Assembly: GCA_025174535.1 (NCBI GenBank)
Contig: JALBUN010000017.1
Coordinates: 186,001 to 250,000 of the forward strand
From: Cantharellus purpuraceus
Lineage: Eukaryota > Basidiomycota > Agaricomycetes > Cantharellales > Hydnaceae
Length of the DNA stretch: 64,000 nucleotides
Reading direction: 5' to 3'
The notes under the pieces are model-generated. The model was not told the origin of the DNA. It searched no databases and saw nothing but the letters and a program-made list of their open reading frames with translations. Each line of letters starts with the position of its first letter. The first letter of the stretch is position 1. The position numbers were made by a program, and so were the translations under genes. This document shows positions 22,284 to 33,375 of the stretch, piece after piece.

Positions 22284-24140
22284 TGCAAGTCTGTACAATG
22301 ACACCAGCTCCTAAGATGATAGGAAAAGAAAATGATGATGAATTCCACTGCCAATGGTTGTGGGGTAAAGGTAAGAAGGAGATGCTTACACAATCATGCA
22401 CATAAGCTTCACATACACATCATGCATGAAATAGAAATTTTTGGCACACAGGGAAAAATGGCTTTTGTGCAATTTGAGTGTCATATCAGGTTATGTGTGG
22501 TTTATCAAGATAAAGATCCTATTAGTTGTATGGCCCAAGTATTGAGCAGTAGAGAGAGGAATAGGATTTTGATGTCAGAGTGAAGTTATGAGGGATTATT
22601 CTTATTCTTTTTTTGTCTGTCATTTGGACTCTTATAAATGTATATAGACCCTACTAACTGTTAGGAGAAGATGAGGGATAGATTGCAGATGTATGTGGGT
22701 GAATGTGAAATGAAGGTGAGGGATGGTGGCGAAGTAGATTTTGAATAGAGAAGCAAACACTGCAAGGATGCAGATATATGTGGGGTTGATGGAGAGATGT
22801 TGTTTAGTAGAGTGATGTTACCAAATATCAGAATATTTGGTTAAGAACTGGGACTTCTGCAAAATATTTGAGCAGAAATGGGAATAGCAACACTTCGAAA
22901 AAGTGTTTGCTTAATAGAAATGGATGTAATGATCCAAATCGTTCGTAATTTGAGATAGAAATAGATGATGCAATATCCTAATGGGATATGCAAAAGATTT
23001 TAAATTGAATTGGTCATTTAGGAGTTATTCCAGGAACAACAGAAAATTGACACAAGCTGTTTGTTTGCAGCTTGGAAGGGATTAAGAATAGTGAATCCAA
23101 TGATAGATACTCATACACAGTTGTAGCTAATATACAATTTGGCAATCACATGATAAGAATGCCTTTTAGTAAGATTGAAACATATGATAAAAGAAATGAT
23201 GCAGATACTAATAATAAGTGATGTCGTAGGGAAAAACCTTTTATAGAGAAAGGAGTTTTTACCCGTTTGATTTGAGGTTTATGACATATGAAAATCATCA
23301 TAATACCTCCCTTTTTGAGTAGTAGCCACCCCTGTAGAACAAAAGGATGGCTCACAAAATAAAATTGAAAACCACCTCCTCATCCCTTAATCAAAAAATC
23401 CCCAAACTTTTCACAACTTTTCCTTATCATAAAACTCCCCCTTCTTACTCCAATAGGTCGTAATAGTACTTGAATAAATTCTTGACACTAACTACTATGA
23501 GAATATCCAGGTGATGCAGCAGTAGATAAGCAAACAGGTGCAGGGGTGGCAGGATACATATGCACAGCTGACTACTATGATATCAAATTGACAGTGATGT
23601 GGATAAGGAGCCACTTTACCCAAGCAGCAAGCAGTGGAATAGATGCATGGGGAGTGAAGCAGGTAAGGAAAACAAATGCTAATCAGGTAGAACAGCCAAG
23701 TAAAACATGTCAGATTTGTAGAGTATCAGACTTGTAATTAATGACATCTACTGACAGATACTGACAGATGGGTTGGATTCCAAAAGAAATGAGTCAGCTA
23801 ATTTAAAATGTGATAAAGAAAATGGATGACTTGTGATATATGACTATGGATCATACATCCATCCCCTCGATCACTATCAGTGGGCACTACTGGATGTATA
23901 TGCGGATTGATCTGATAATAAGTCTCTGTATTGTGGATAGGAACAAAATGGTGTGTGAATATACAGAAAAAGGTTAAAGAGATAATGTGAAACATGAGTG
24001 TGAAAAGATATAACAGAATATGTAGACTATAATTATCATTTATAATAGGCCCTCCCAGTGACAGGGAAATAGTGTGAAATGATGGTTCACTGAAAATCCA
24101 TCCTATCAGACAGCACCAACCGAACATGACGGACAAATAA
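22284..24140. other. AT-rich intergenic region, no gene recognised
   Basis: No open frame with family-like sequence and no complete repeat with clear ends. Its right part (23800-24140) matches the 3' flank of the other DUF6533 copies (for example near 47060-47160). Confidence 0.4.
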
Positions 24141-25136
24141 TCTGCCACTATGCCTCCAAAGTAACTTGAGCTGCCTGTGGCTGGAACTGAATTTCTTCTA
24201 GCTCAATATCACCTTCTATCATTCCCACCAGTATATCCGACTCTGTGGACTTGACAGCGTCCAGAAATGCTTTGGTTATGACACACTCATTGATGGGCAA
24301 ATCACCAAACTCTGCCACCACAGCATCGTGAATACTTTGTGTGACCACATGGAAACTCCCAAGGAAGATGGCAGGAATGCCTTGGGAGGTGGTGCTGTTG
24401 GGGTGCACGTGTCTGCTTTGGAGGTTGAGATGGAAGCGACAAATGATGATTGCTGACAAGCTGTATATATTTAGTAGAAGTCTGAAATTCCATATTCCGA
24501 CTCACCTGTTCTGAATCTGTATAAGGACAGTTGAAAGTGTAGGCTAAAGTACAAGTTGGAGCAGCACAGCAGATACCAACATGTGATGTACTCTCAAGGT
24601 CTAGTGCACCTGGTTAACAATGGCATAGATATTGACACATTAACATACCAATAGCATGATCGTGTTAGCAAGAATCAGCGTCAACACAAATCTGATAATC
24701 AATTCAGAATTCATTGGCAGTGATAGCGGATGAAGTACCTGAATCTCATCAGACCTGATGTTTATGTCTATCTGTGAGAATTCTGCTGTAACGGAAACTA
24801 TGACTTACTTTGCTGGGCCAGTAAATGTGTCAGCGATAGCTTGTTCCATGCTGATCATTTATAAACTCTCCACGTTCTAAGTGTGCCGGTGAGTGTCACA
24901 GCAACCACTATCATGTCAAACAAGATAACTGCATATGCATTCACGTCATTTACTAAAAGAAGGGAATCAACCATGTCATAGTAAATATCACTTTCACATC
25001 TTACATCTGGTAAATCATTGAGCACAGTTCATTTGAGACGATGCTGTGCTTACATGAGGATAGTGTGGAGTTGTGCACTGGTGATGTCACACTCGTCCAA
25101 GACTGCTACTGCCTATGATGGGTGTATGTTACACAC

Positions 25137-25693
25137 TAGGTCCGATTGGGGGTCAGAGATTGGATCAGAGGTTGGGTCGGAGGTTGGGTCGGAGGTTGGG
25201 TCGGAGGTTGGGTCGGAGGTTGGGTCGGAGGTTGGGTCGGGGTTGGAGTATGTCTTGGGGGTCGGAACGGACTTGGCTTCAGCTTATGTGCTGCGCCCTC
25301 ACTAATACTGGTGTCCAAGATTTCGGAGTATGACTTAGAGAGTTAGGATTGGACTTAGGAGCTAGGCGTGATTCGATATTCAAACTGGGGAATGAAGTCC
25401 CCAGGCAACTTAAATACATATTTTGAAATCTAATAATAATTACTCTGGTGATGGGTCTCTGAGGCTGACGGCCTTACATGAGTATGTCCGAGTCCAATGG
25501 GGACGGATGTCCAGGTTCCTATGGTGATGCTGATGCATCAATCGGAACCAGAGACAGATGGGTGGAATTGGCGGTGACAATTGGACAGGTAAATGGAGAC
25601 GTAGCAGTTTCCAAATGGAGTATAGATTTCATATGCGTGGGGATCTGAGTGGATCGGATGGGGATCTGGTCATTAATGAATATAGTCATAACA
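25137..25693 (-). mobile_element. Gypsy solo LTR with GTGTA target duplication
   Basis: Starts TGTTATGACTATATTC on the minus strand and ends GTGTAACA; GTGTA flanks both sides (25132-25136, 25694-25698). Same family as the LTR at 16978-18928, without the nested insertion. Confidence 0.92.
25168..25239. repeat. 12-bp tandem repeat, six units
   Basis: GAGGTTGGGTCG repeated six times inside the solo LTR. The sibling LTR near 17000 has only degenerate traces, so the array expanded in this copy. Confidence 0.92.
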
Positions 25694-26429
25694 GTGTATG
25701 TCACACATGTCTACAGGAATGCAGACATACACGTACCAGTGCTGATGTGATGGCGCAACCTCCAAGGACCCTGAGAACACCCAATACCGCCCTCTTGTGA
25801 TCGGCAATCGCATACACCCGCGCTAGTAAAAGGCCTGCATAATTAGTGTCGTCAATGATCCATTGCTGCGAGGGACAATGCGACAACGCATATCACCTTG
25901 AATACCGACAAGTGGGAGGATGAAGAAAGTATCCAGAAAGTGAGCAAACCCATCACATGCCCTAATTTGTATGAATTCCTGGGTTGCAAAGGTTTCCCTT
26001 GAACTTACTACGTCATATGTCATCTATGTGCATGAACACAAGTCATCAACAGGAACAGACCTGCAGTGATGTAAAATTGAATAAATTCCCACATGTGTGT
26101 AGCAAGGAAAACGATAGCGTAGAGTATCGGGCCACAAAATACAAGACTGTCCCCAGTTTAAACAATTTATTCCAGATATATTGAATCTCATGTGAGATTG
26201 TCAGAAAGGTGTCGTAGGACAGGAGAGCTGTTTTGAGCGGAAAGCCGTTAGCTAGGTTGCGCACTTGAGCCTACGGCTCACCGAGGGCAACTGTCAAGGT
26301 GTAATTGGCAGCCACACTGATACCATACAATGCATTCAAAAATCATTGCGCATATAGTAGTGGGCAGTGACGCACGTATCTGAAGCTGCTTGAATTGCTG
26401 TCTGTGCTGCCTGAATTGCCATGTCGATG

Positions 26430-28039
26430 GACCGATAAAGGGAGAGGTATACCAAGCAGTACTAGACTGTGGCAGTATGTGATGGGTAGAATGCTACAAC
26501 GGGCTCATATACATACTGAAATCCAAGAGTGCTTTTTGTGTATGTAACATCCTGGTATCAATGGCAACGAACCGCTAGGCGTACAGCCATGAGGCTGCAA
26601 AGTGCGACCTCATGGCCAGTGATGTCTTCAGAAGGCTCACATGTGGCACATCAACTTCATCCTACCTAGTACCTCATTGAAAGGAACTGTCTGCACCGCC
26701 TAGTCTCAGTTACTAGGGCGAAGACTCGCAAACAAGACATTCTTACCGATAGCAACCGAGGGCAAACCAGCAGATTTATGAACAGCGTATGGACTGATGT
26801 TTACGCAATTAGAGCTGACTCATCATCTGTAGTCAATTTCTTTATTGACAATAGCATGCGCATCTATGAAATTTGAAGTCTGATTCAGTATACGTGGCAT
26901 CTCAGATATGGGGAACATACTAAGTGAGCTGTTGTGGAAGCTGCTACATAAGACTTGCTACAGGTGGAACGCCCGATCTTTCATCAGTTTCAGTGTCTAT
27001 AAATGGAATATGCGTGTGCACCTATATGATGTCTTGTCCGCTAACCTCTGATTACTCGCCAATAAAGGCACATCACGAAGGGATCCATTAAAGCGTCTGA
27101 AATATGAGTAGATATCGGGAAATGATGATTTCAGCCTCAGGCTCCTGGGGATCCCATAACGGACACAGTTGGAGGCACCTTGTGATCCTCATGAACAGGC
27201 ATATGTGATATCACAAACTGTAGAGAAAATCAGTGCAGCCTGTGAGTCTAGCATAAGTATATACCAACAGGGAACTGGGTGTACGAGCGCACGCGCGATG
27301 GTCGCCGAGCTCAGATGCGGTCCCTTGGCTCCTAGTAACTGTCTCCGGCGTTCGCGTTGGTGACGAATTTAGCCTCCATGTTGACGTTTGAATCTTGTGA
27401 TACATCAGCAGAAGCATGGCACATTTGAAAGACGATTCATGGACGCGGCAGGAGCTGGTGCTAGCTGAAGGTGCAGCTCGGTTCCTATAATCTGGATGGC
27501 TGGCATACGACTCATGACGAGTAGAATGGGCCATTATTCTTTGAAATCACAGATAACTGTGACACACCCATGCAAATACCTAAACTCACCTCTGTCAACG
27601 TTCGATGGAAACTCCACATGAATGGAGCCGCCCGGAATTGATCGGATTATCATGGTGAATAAGCAACAGAGCCTCTGCAAACCGGATGTTACAACACAGA
27701 GCAGTGGCTGTATGAGCGCACGTGCGAGGGTCACCGAGCTCAGATGCGATCCCGGCGTTCGTGTTCGTGAAAAATGCAGTTTCTATATTGACGCTCTGAA
27801 GGTTGTGATATATCAGTAGAAGCATGGAAAGGCATATTTGAAAGACGATTCATGGAAGCAGCAGGAGCTGGTGCTAGCTCAGGGCGCAACATGGTTCAGA
27901 TTATCTGGATGCCTGTCGTAGAGTGGCCCATTAAGATCACACCCAAATACCTAAATCACCTTTGTCAAAGTTCGACCGAAACTCCACACATCAATGTAGG
28001 GGCGCAATCATCCTGATCATGATCAGAGTGCCATCGAAC
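26430..28039. repeat. intergenic module between divergent DUF6533 and uL2m copies
   Basis: Non-coding spacer repeated at 44250-45355, 49110-50553 and 54150-55398 in the opposite orientation. The stretch 27190-27420 and the stretch 27640-27860 are related to each other, both carrying GAGCGCACG..GCGA(T/G)GGTC. No gene recognised in it. Confidence 0.6.
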
Positions 28040-29215
28040 TGCGACGCCGGAGCGCACTAGCACGCCTTTTGTCAACATCGTCGATGGCCTATACAAGACA
28101 AACAAGCCCATCACGCCTCCATCTGACACGTCTGCCGTCCGCTGACTCCCTACCTCTACACAGGCCGTCTGCTCAGACTCCTGACATGGCCATCGGGCGG
28201 GCGCAACGCCAACGGGCGCGTCACCCTGCACGATGTGGCTTTAGGCGCAGCGAGGTAGGACTGCATGATGTGGTGCGTATTGAGTATGATCCTGGGCGCA
28301 GTGGGCATATTGCGCTGCTGAGGAGCCGCAACGTGAGCGTGAGGCGGCAGCCGTGGGGTTATCTTCTTGCGCCGGAGGGGTTGCGGGCGGGACAGATGGT
28401 GTTCGGAGTGGGGATCCGGATGGGTTGGTTCCTGGATATGTGGATACGAAAGAGGGGGCAGGCCTCGGATACTCCTGCGGCCAGAGCGGATGGTGGCGTA
28501 AGCACTGTTCTTTATTCCATTTTGCCGTTTATCTGGTATCCTATTCAGACGCAGTTTATGGGACATTCGGAAGACAGTCTGGCCATGGGTCAGTTGCGTG
28601 CCATCACACTTAAGCTGGGCAACGTACTCTACACCTGATTCCCACTGGTCCGTACTTGATTCATGGTCCATGCCCAACTAATTAATGTCTCTCCCACAGG
28701 AATGCAAATACACTCTCTAGCACTGCATCCTGATAAGAATATGGGCGCTCATCCGTCCAGCCGGCTCGTACGGCATCGTCGTCGCCCACGACGACAGAAG
28801 TCTGTATGCACAAGCCGTTTGCAAGGCGGGGAAATCCACAAGGTGTTGAAGGTGTGTGTTCATCTCTCGGCCCACACCGTTGCCTGGTAGCTGAGAGCAT
28901 GACGGTTAGGAATGTCCCGTGACGATCGGCCGCGTGGGGAATGTATTTTACGACAAGATTGTGTTGGCAAAGGCGGGACGAAGTCGGTGGCTAGGGCGGC
29001 GGCCCAAAGTCCGTGGAATGGCAATGAACGCTGCGTAGTGCGGTGGTGTGCGGCGCTGTCGCATTCGTTGCTTACTTTGCGTTTTTTTTTTTTTTTTTGT
29101 AACAGCGTGGATCACCCACATGGAGGAGGTCGTGGTAAGTCAAAAGGGAAACACCCGCGCTCGCCTTGGGGCTGGTTAACCAAAGGTACTTTTCATTGCG
29201 AGCTCAATCCCGTTC
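28040..29215 (+). pseudogene. mitochondrial ribosomal protein uL2, full-length remnant, copy C
   Basis: Covers all regions of uL2m: IVDGLYKT, SGGRNANGRVTL, VVRIEYDPGRSGHIALL, an exon starting TQFMGHSEDSLAMG after an intron at about 28499, [55 protein letters not shown] and [14 protein letters not shown]. The last is the uL2 C-terminal RNA-binding signature. Introns are retained, including one with an 18-T run near 29080. Frameshifts near 28110 (one base lost in the ACGCCCTCC found in other copies) and 28742 (one base gained) break it. This is the most complete plus-strand copy. Confidence 0.8.
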
Positions 29216-30599
29216 CATGGTATGTTGATTGATTCCCATAGGCAAGCGAACACGAAAATTCGGACCCAAGGGCCCCCAAAGTAGCAATAAAATGGTAATT
29301 AAGGAGCGGCCGAGGGTAGTGCAAAGACGGGAGGGTAGAAAAGTATAGTGTGTTGTTGATGTATGTAATATTTTGGGACCAGCTGGGGCTCACAGAGCGA
29401 AAACGAGTCGCGTCACCGTTTTGTACTATATCATTCGATATGTGGCCTTTGCGATCAGGGTGTATGCATTATAATTCCTCGCTCCCTGGCATGCCACTGA
29501 CACACCCCATTAGTATTGAACTAGGTTCATACACATGTATCTGGTATTCTGCACCCCTCCCACGCATGTTGTATGGCCTGCGTATGGTTCGAAGCATCCG
29601 CAGGTATATATCCTGAGCGAGTCACCATGCTTGTCTTGGAGAGAGCGGGGAGCCGTTCTGGATCGCGCACGCACCCACTCAAGCACGGAGGAGTTGGTGA
29701 TGTCGTCGTCTAGTTTCCAAAGGTGGGAATGTGGGCGGTTGGAGGTTGGGGACCTGAAATGGAGAGCCAAATTACGGCGAAAGTGCGTTCCATATCGATA
29801 TGTATGAGAAGTGCCGAGTGGCTGCTAGGTTGTTATGAGGCAGGCCATAAGTCAGCATTCTTTCAGCCGTCACACACAACTGCGATATCACAGTCTCTCC
29901 AATCTAATCCCCTCTATCCCATCCTCATCAGCATCATCTCCCCGTTGCCAGCACCGCGTTCTCAGTTCACCTTCCTTGGCCCTCACCATGGCATAATGAT
30001 GTCACTGAGAGTTATCCTGTATCCTGCAGGTCTGTGGGAGAGCGGTCATGTTCTTTATCATGTCTGATGTTAGGCTGGTTCCTTGTCCGTAGTCAAGTTA
30101 TTTGGCACTATATTGACTTAGGAATGCGATCTTTGACTTTGAAGTCTGATTCATCAGAGGTGACATGGAAACGATCAGATATCAGGGAATTAAGTGAGTT
30201 GTCGTGGATGCTGTTACATAAAACTTGCGACAAGTAGAAGAACCAATCTTTCATCAGCTTCAGTGTCTATCAACAGAATACACGTGTGCGCTTATATGAT
30301 GTCTCGTCCACTACTAGCCTCTGATCGCTCGTCTTGAACGGTGGCGCTAGTAAAGCCACACAATACGACAAAGACACATTACGGAGAGATCCATTAGGGC
30401 ATCTGAAAGAAGAGTAGGTATCCAGACGCTATCCCGGCGTGTAACACACCCAAATACCTAAACTCACCTTTTGTCAATGTTCGACAGAAACTCCACGTCA
30501 ATGTAGCGGCCTGGAATTGATCGGATCATTATGCTGAATAAGCAACAAAGCTTTTGCATTCTGGATGTTACCACTGGCTCAGAACAAGCCGACTAGCAA
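29216..30599. repeat. duplicated flank of the uL2m/DUF6533 module
   Basis: 29390-29520 matches the reverse complement of 47810-47930, and 29620-29830 that of 49140-49350. 30100-30420 resembles the DUF6533 upstream region at 44790-45000. It is a mosaic of module pieces with no intact gene. Confidence 0.5.
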
Positions 30600-31050
30600 T
30601 CATCTCGTGTGTAGCGTGCCATCGACCGCGACGCCCGAGCGTACAGGCACGTCTTTTGTCAGTATTGTTGATGGCTTGTACAAGACCTACAAGCCCATCG
30701 TGCCGTCTATCCAAAGCCCTCTACCTCTGACACGGCCACAGCGCTCGTCGGGCGGGCGCAACGCCAACGGGCGAGTCACCGTGCGCGGCTGCGGGGGCGG
30801 GCACAAGGCGATGTGGGCTTTATGCGGGGTGCAAGATGTGGTGCGTATTGAGTATGATCCTGGGCGCAGTGGGCATATTGCATGGCTGAGGAGCCGCGAC
30901 GTGAGCGTGAGGCGGCAGCCGTGGAGTTATATTCTTACGCCGGAGGGGTTGCGGGTGGGATAGACGGTGCAGAGTTTTCGGAGTAGGGATCCGGATGGGT
31001 TGGTTCCTGGGCATGTGGATACGAAGGGAAAGAGGGGAGGGCCTCTAATG
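30600..31050 (+). pseudogene. mitochondrial ribosomal protein uL2, 5' half, copy D
   Basis: IVDGLYKTYKPIVPSIQSPL, then SGGRNANGRVTVRG and VVRIEYDPGRSGHIAWLRS, ending at TPEGLRVG with a TAG at 30961-30963. Same truncation point and same fusion to the zinc-finger segment as copy A, so the fusion predates the segmental duplication. Confidence 0.75.
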
Positions 31051-31369
31051 CTTCTGCGGCCGGAGCGGATGGCGGCGTACGCACTGTTCTTTATCCCATC
31101 TTGCCGTTTATCTGATTCCTTATGTTGTTTATTTCACACGCGGTTTCTCAATCAACAATTATACCAGGCGATGCCGATTCAATTCCAAGAAAGTTTTTAT
31201 ATAAATATACTTCAAACGCGACAATATTCATTCACGGCGACATGCCATGTCCGGCCATCACTTCATCACGTGACTCACATCCCTTTGTCCTGCGCTCCCC
31301 TTGTTCTGCCAGACCATATAAACCCCCTCAAGAATGGCCATGAGCTCCATTGTCAAATCTCCATTCCTC

Positions 31370-33278
31370 TCAGTATCCGTGCCATATCCTCGAAACAGCC
31401 TCCTCGTATGCGCTGCCGAACTCGTCCGAGATGCTCATGACCTCCATGTTCGCGTGAGCCCATCTGCTCGCTTCGCGCCTTGACATGGCAATACCCTTGT
31501 GTCTCCTCGGGTTTTCCATGTGGCGAATCAGGCTGTCTTCGCGCACGAATTCGGCTCTGGGTCTTCCTTTGTCTATGCATGTCTCGCGTGGACAAATCCC
31601 CAGATATCGTTCCGCAGCCAATTTCCTTGCCGTGGAATTGATGATCGTCGCCTGTGACATGGCCAATGTCTTTGCTCGAATACGGAGGAGCTCCTTCATT
31701 GCGTGGCAGGTGAACCAGTGCCTTGCCGCATTCCTGCTGCTCACCGATTCCAGACTCCGCCGGCATGCCTTGCCGTCAGGATCTATATAGCTGCATTTAC
31801 GGGCTGCCGTGAAGATAATATCTGACGGTGTGCTGAAATGCGGAGTAGGAGGCGCTGGGATTGAAGGCGGAATGATGGAGTGCGACGGGGTTGTAGTCCA
31901 TGCCGGAGTCGTGGGGCGGGATTTGGGGATCCCCGCGGATGATCCGTCCAGCTGCTCTAAAGCAACTGTGCCGGCATGTGGCACAGATATGGATTGCCAC
32001 GTTGTGTCACTGTCGTGACTATCGTTGTAAAGGCTGCTGGGGTCAGCTCCGTATGGTCTGTCAAACCCGATCCGTCAAATTTGCGTCCATGACTATACAA
32101 TGCACTCACTGGTTCAGAACCCCAGCGAAGATGCCTGATGTCTCATATCCCTGGTTTACAACAGCCATCTGCCCTGCTAAATACCCGAGCGCGTCATGGT
32201 CGCTTGAAAGAAGTGGTATCTCATGATCATGATGATCGTGAGGCATTGCACTTCCCGTGACAGACAGACTGGGATGCATCGGTAGTGCAGAGAGGTGACT
32301 CGAGTAATCCTTAGATAGAAACATATCACTGGCAATTCACAATGTCAGCATAGCCGAGTGTGTAAACACACGAGGGGTTGCTCACTAGTACCAATTCTCC
32401 TCGGCGGGTTGTGGAAGTGCATGCCCTCCCTCCCAGTAGGGCTCCATAGATATCGCATTACTCCCTAACCCTGTATCGGAAGTAGGAATCGTCGACAGGG
32501 AAATTGAGGGAGTAGCCGGCGGAACTTGCGGGAGGAAGGGCGTAGCCATGAGCTGGCTTGGGTCTTGTGGTTGGTTTAAGCTTTCAGACCCTTCACCAGC
32601 CGTGGCTTCGAATGGCACTCCTGCACTTGCCCATATTGTTTTCAGACATTGTTGACACTCAGGATTTGAGCATGCAGAATATAATGCCTCTTGCGATACG
32701 TCAGATGGCTGTGGGAAAGCTGTGTACTGAAGATGAGGAGACTGTCCATATTAGACACGGTACTAGCGTTTTGACTCACTTGAGAGGTCAAACGATTCGA
32801 GTTGGTGGGATTGGGAGAAGGGGTAGTCATACTCATCGAAGCTGACGCAACTGCCGTCTAGACCGGCCATGGAAGTTGAAGGGGCCGCGTCGGGAGGGTT
32901 GGAATACGAGGGCCACGTTGGATAATCAAAGTCCATAGAGCTGCCGTGCGATTGGGAGAAGGGGTTGCCATCGAAGCTGACGGAACTGCCATCTAGACCG
33001 GCCATGGAAGTTGGAGGGGCCGCGTCGGGAGGGTTGGAATACGAGGGCCACGTTGGATAATCAAAGTTCATAGAGCTGCCGTGCGATTGGGAGAAGGGGT
33101 TGTCATCGAAGCTGACGGAACTGCCATCTAGACCGGCCATGGAAGTTGGAGGGGCCGCGTCGGGAGGGTTGGCATATGAGGGCCACGTTGGATAATCCAA
33201 GTTCGTAGAGCTGCCAGACGCGTCAAACGCGCTCCAGGGCGCGTCAAACTCTTCAAAGTTAGCAGTGAACTGAGACAT
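31370..33278 (-). CDS. zinc-finger-like putative regulatory protein, paralogue 2
   Basis: Exons 33278-32780, 32719-32386, 32328-32110 and 32057-31370 give 579 residues with the same splice sites as paralogue 1. Comparison over the whole coding sequence finds 14 altered codons: 12 synonymous, one Thr-to-Ala just before the KCSYIDPDGKAC group, and one Phe-to-Asp in LYN(F/D)SHDS that needs three base changes in one codon. The 45-residue repeat array and Cys/His groups are unchanged. Both copies therefore look functional. Confidence 0.8.
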
Positions 33279-33366
33279 GATAAAACCACTAAGCGTTGGG
33301 AATAGCTCAGACAAGAAGAGCTGAAGGGGAGAAATCACTTGGTGAAAGTCAGCCAAATTCCCTCTC

Positions 33367-33375
33367 CTTATATAA
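33367..33375 (-). promoter_or_regulatory. TATA box of zinc-finger-like gene 2
   Basis: TTATATAAG on the minus strand, about 90 bp upstream of the ATG at 33278; identical to that of paralogue 1. Confidence 0.6.

Larger units (their letters stand above)
24148..26422 (-). pseudogene. DUF6533 family gene, copy IV (interrupted by a solo LTR)
   Basis: Basidiomycete family with an N-terminal DUF6533 domain and seven predicted membrane helices, function unknown. On the minus strand it starts MAIQAAQTAIQ (26422), has the DUF6533 core (ALLSYDTFLTISHEIQYIWN) near 26190, and ends with the acidic tail ending TLEA at 24148. A Gypsy solo LTR is inserted at 25137-25693, in the loop after the third helix region. 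It is an inverted copy of the units at 45.4, 50.6 and 55.4 kb. Confidence 0.72.

Noticed and set aside
25168..25239. Regular short repeats, CRISPR-like at first sight
   Set aside because: Units are contiguous with no spacers and the genome is eukaryotic.
25146..25346. Frames with GSEV or GGWV repeats
   Set aside because: They are translations of the 12-bp tandem array inside a solo LTR, not a repeat protein.
29076..29098. Run of T residues suggesting a retroposed poly(A) tail
   Set aside because: It lies inside the last intron of a uL2m copy that retains all introns, so it is not a retrocopy tail.
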